From assembly GCA_024742485.1 (NCBI GenBank), contig JANSYK010000002.1:124001-188000 (forward strand): a DNA stretch of 64,000 nucleotides, written 5' to 3'. The position numbers and the translations under genes were made by a program. The notes beneath the pieces are model-generated. The model was given only the letters and a program-made list of their open reading frames with translations. It had not been told where the DNA came from and did not search any database. This stretch comes from Alphaproteobacteria bacterium (lineage in GTDB: Bacteria; Pseudomonadota; Alphaproteobacteria; Rhizobiales; Rhizobiaceae). Shown in pieces: positions 63,311-64,000 of the stretch; the stretch's first letter is position 1; each line of letters opens with the position of its first letter.

Positions 63311-64000
63311 TCATGACGCCCACTGTCTCTTTTGCATGGGATCGATGCTGTCGACTTCGCTGCGACGCAGGGCAGCAAGGATAATGGCAATCGCAGCCGG
63401 CGTCATGCCTTCCAGTTTTCCGGCATGGGCTATGGTTCGAGGCCGATGCTGGACGAGCTTCTGTTTCAATTCATTGGACAGACCGGGCAACACTGCAAAA
63501 TCAAACGTTTCGGGTATTGTCCGGTTTTCCTCTTTCTTCTGAATGGCGATGTCACGGTCTTGCCGTTCCAGATAGACTGCATAGGAGGCCTCGATCTCAA
63601 CGGGTTCGGTGACGGCCGTATCGATTTCCCCGAGTTGCGGCCAAATCAGCGCCAGTCGCGCAACATCGGTGTCTGCATAGGACAGAAGCTCGTAGGCCGA
63701 GCGGCGGGCGCCATCCTGATTGACCTTCAGTCCGTGGCGTTTCGCTTCAGTGGAGGTAACTGTCAATTCCTTCAAAAGCCGACGCAATGCATCGATACCA
63801 TTTTTCCACGCCAGGAATCGTTCCGCGCGGGTCCGTTTTGCAAGGCCCGTTTCAATGGCCCATGGTGTCAGTCTCAGATCCGCATTATCGGCGCGCAACG
63901 TCAATCTGTACTCCGCCCGTGATGTGAACATTCGGTAGGGTTCCGTAACACCCCGACTGGTCAGATCATCGATCAGAACACCGATATAGGACTCCGTTCG
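63311..64000 (-). CDS. mnmG: tRNA uridine-5-carboxymethylaminomethyl synthesis enzyme MnmG, C-terminal part
   Basis: The frame runs off the right edge; 229 C-terminal residues are visible. MnmG with MnmE modifies the wobble uridine of several tRNAs, using FAD. The visible part includes RMFTSRAEYRLTLRADNADLRLTP and the C-terminal helical tRNA/MnmE-binding domain ending MQKRQWAS. It is followed by rsmG, parA and parB in the usual alphaproteobacterial order. Confidence 0.96.
   Translation of the reverse strand, partial: RTESYIGVLIDDLTSRGVTEPYRMFTSRAEYRLTLRADNADLRLTPWAIETGLAKRTRAERFLAWKNGIDALRRLLKELTVTSTEAKRHGLKVNQDGARRSAYELLSYADTDVARLALIWPQLGEIDTAVTEPVEIEASYAVYLERQDRDIAIQKKEENRTIPETFDFAVLPGLSNELKQKLVQHRPRTIAHAGKLEGMTPAAIAIILAALRRSEVDSIDPMQKRQWAS

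Noticed and set aside
1-64000. Search for mobile elements, prophage, CRISPR arrays and rRNA/tRNA genes
   Set aside because: No transposase or integrase reading frames, no regular direct repeats with spacers and no structural RNA signatures were found.

Overview
This is a chromosomal window from an alphaproteobacterium, most likely of the order Hyphomicrobiales (Rhizobiales). The evidence is the gene content and order: mnmG-rsmG(with a perfect parS)-parA-parB facing holA-lptE-leuS, a 1,599-residue NAD-type glutamate dehydrogenase, a TrcR (DUF1013) cell-cycle regulator, an imuA-imuB-dnaE2 cassette behind a GTTC-N7-GTTC SOS box, and the order htpX-rsmB-heparinase-purH. The DNA is fairly GC-rich and codon use looks even throughout. 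I see no insertion sequence, prophage, CRISPR array, rRNA or tRNA gene. The right end is close to the replication origin, judging from parS/parAB and mnmG/rsmG.

Left end (1-13.7 kb). A molybdenum hydroxylase subunit (cut by the window edge), a 6-hydroxynicotinate-reductase-like Fe-S protein, a UPF0280 protein and an 'amino acid synthesis' (AA_synth) family protein form a tightly packed set. It looks like an oxidise-then-reduce route for a nitrogen heterocycle whose substrate is not established. A PLP decarboxylase and a DUF454 membrane protein follow. On the opposite strand lies the prkA-yeaH-spoVR stress module, then a winged-helix regulator fused to an alpha/beta hydrolase with an intact catalytic triad, divergent from a small unknown gene.

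Middle (13.8-39 kb). The imuA-imuB-dnaE2 mutasome; trcR divergent from an acetyl-CoA synthetase gene; two neighbouring TadG-like secreted/surface proteins with von Willebrand A domains; an SDHAF4-like assembly factor divergent from htpX, with a candidate heat-shock promoter between them; rsmB, a heparinase II/III-like protein and purH; then the large glutamate dehydrogenase with a UMF1-family transporter 25 nt behind it.

Right part (39-64 kb). An AhpD-like protein; a lemA-TPM-TPM overlapping set; pdxY with a beta-carbonic anhydrase; a lytic transglycosylase; asd; a PAP2 phosphatase; leuB-ridA-leuD; a BASS-type transporter; a WYL regulator, VOC protein, SDR and propionyl-CoA synthetase run; yggS divergent from leuS-lptE-holA; and parB-parA-rsmG-mnmG running off the right edge.

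Most of the window is ordinary core genome. The parts least explained by known biology are the N-heterocycle cassette at the left edge, the regulator-hydrolase fusion with its small divergent neighbour, and the prkA-yeaH-spoVR operon. All assignments come from reading the sequence; no database search was run.
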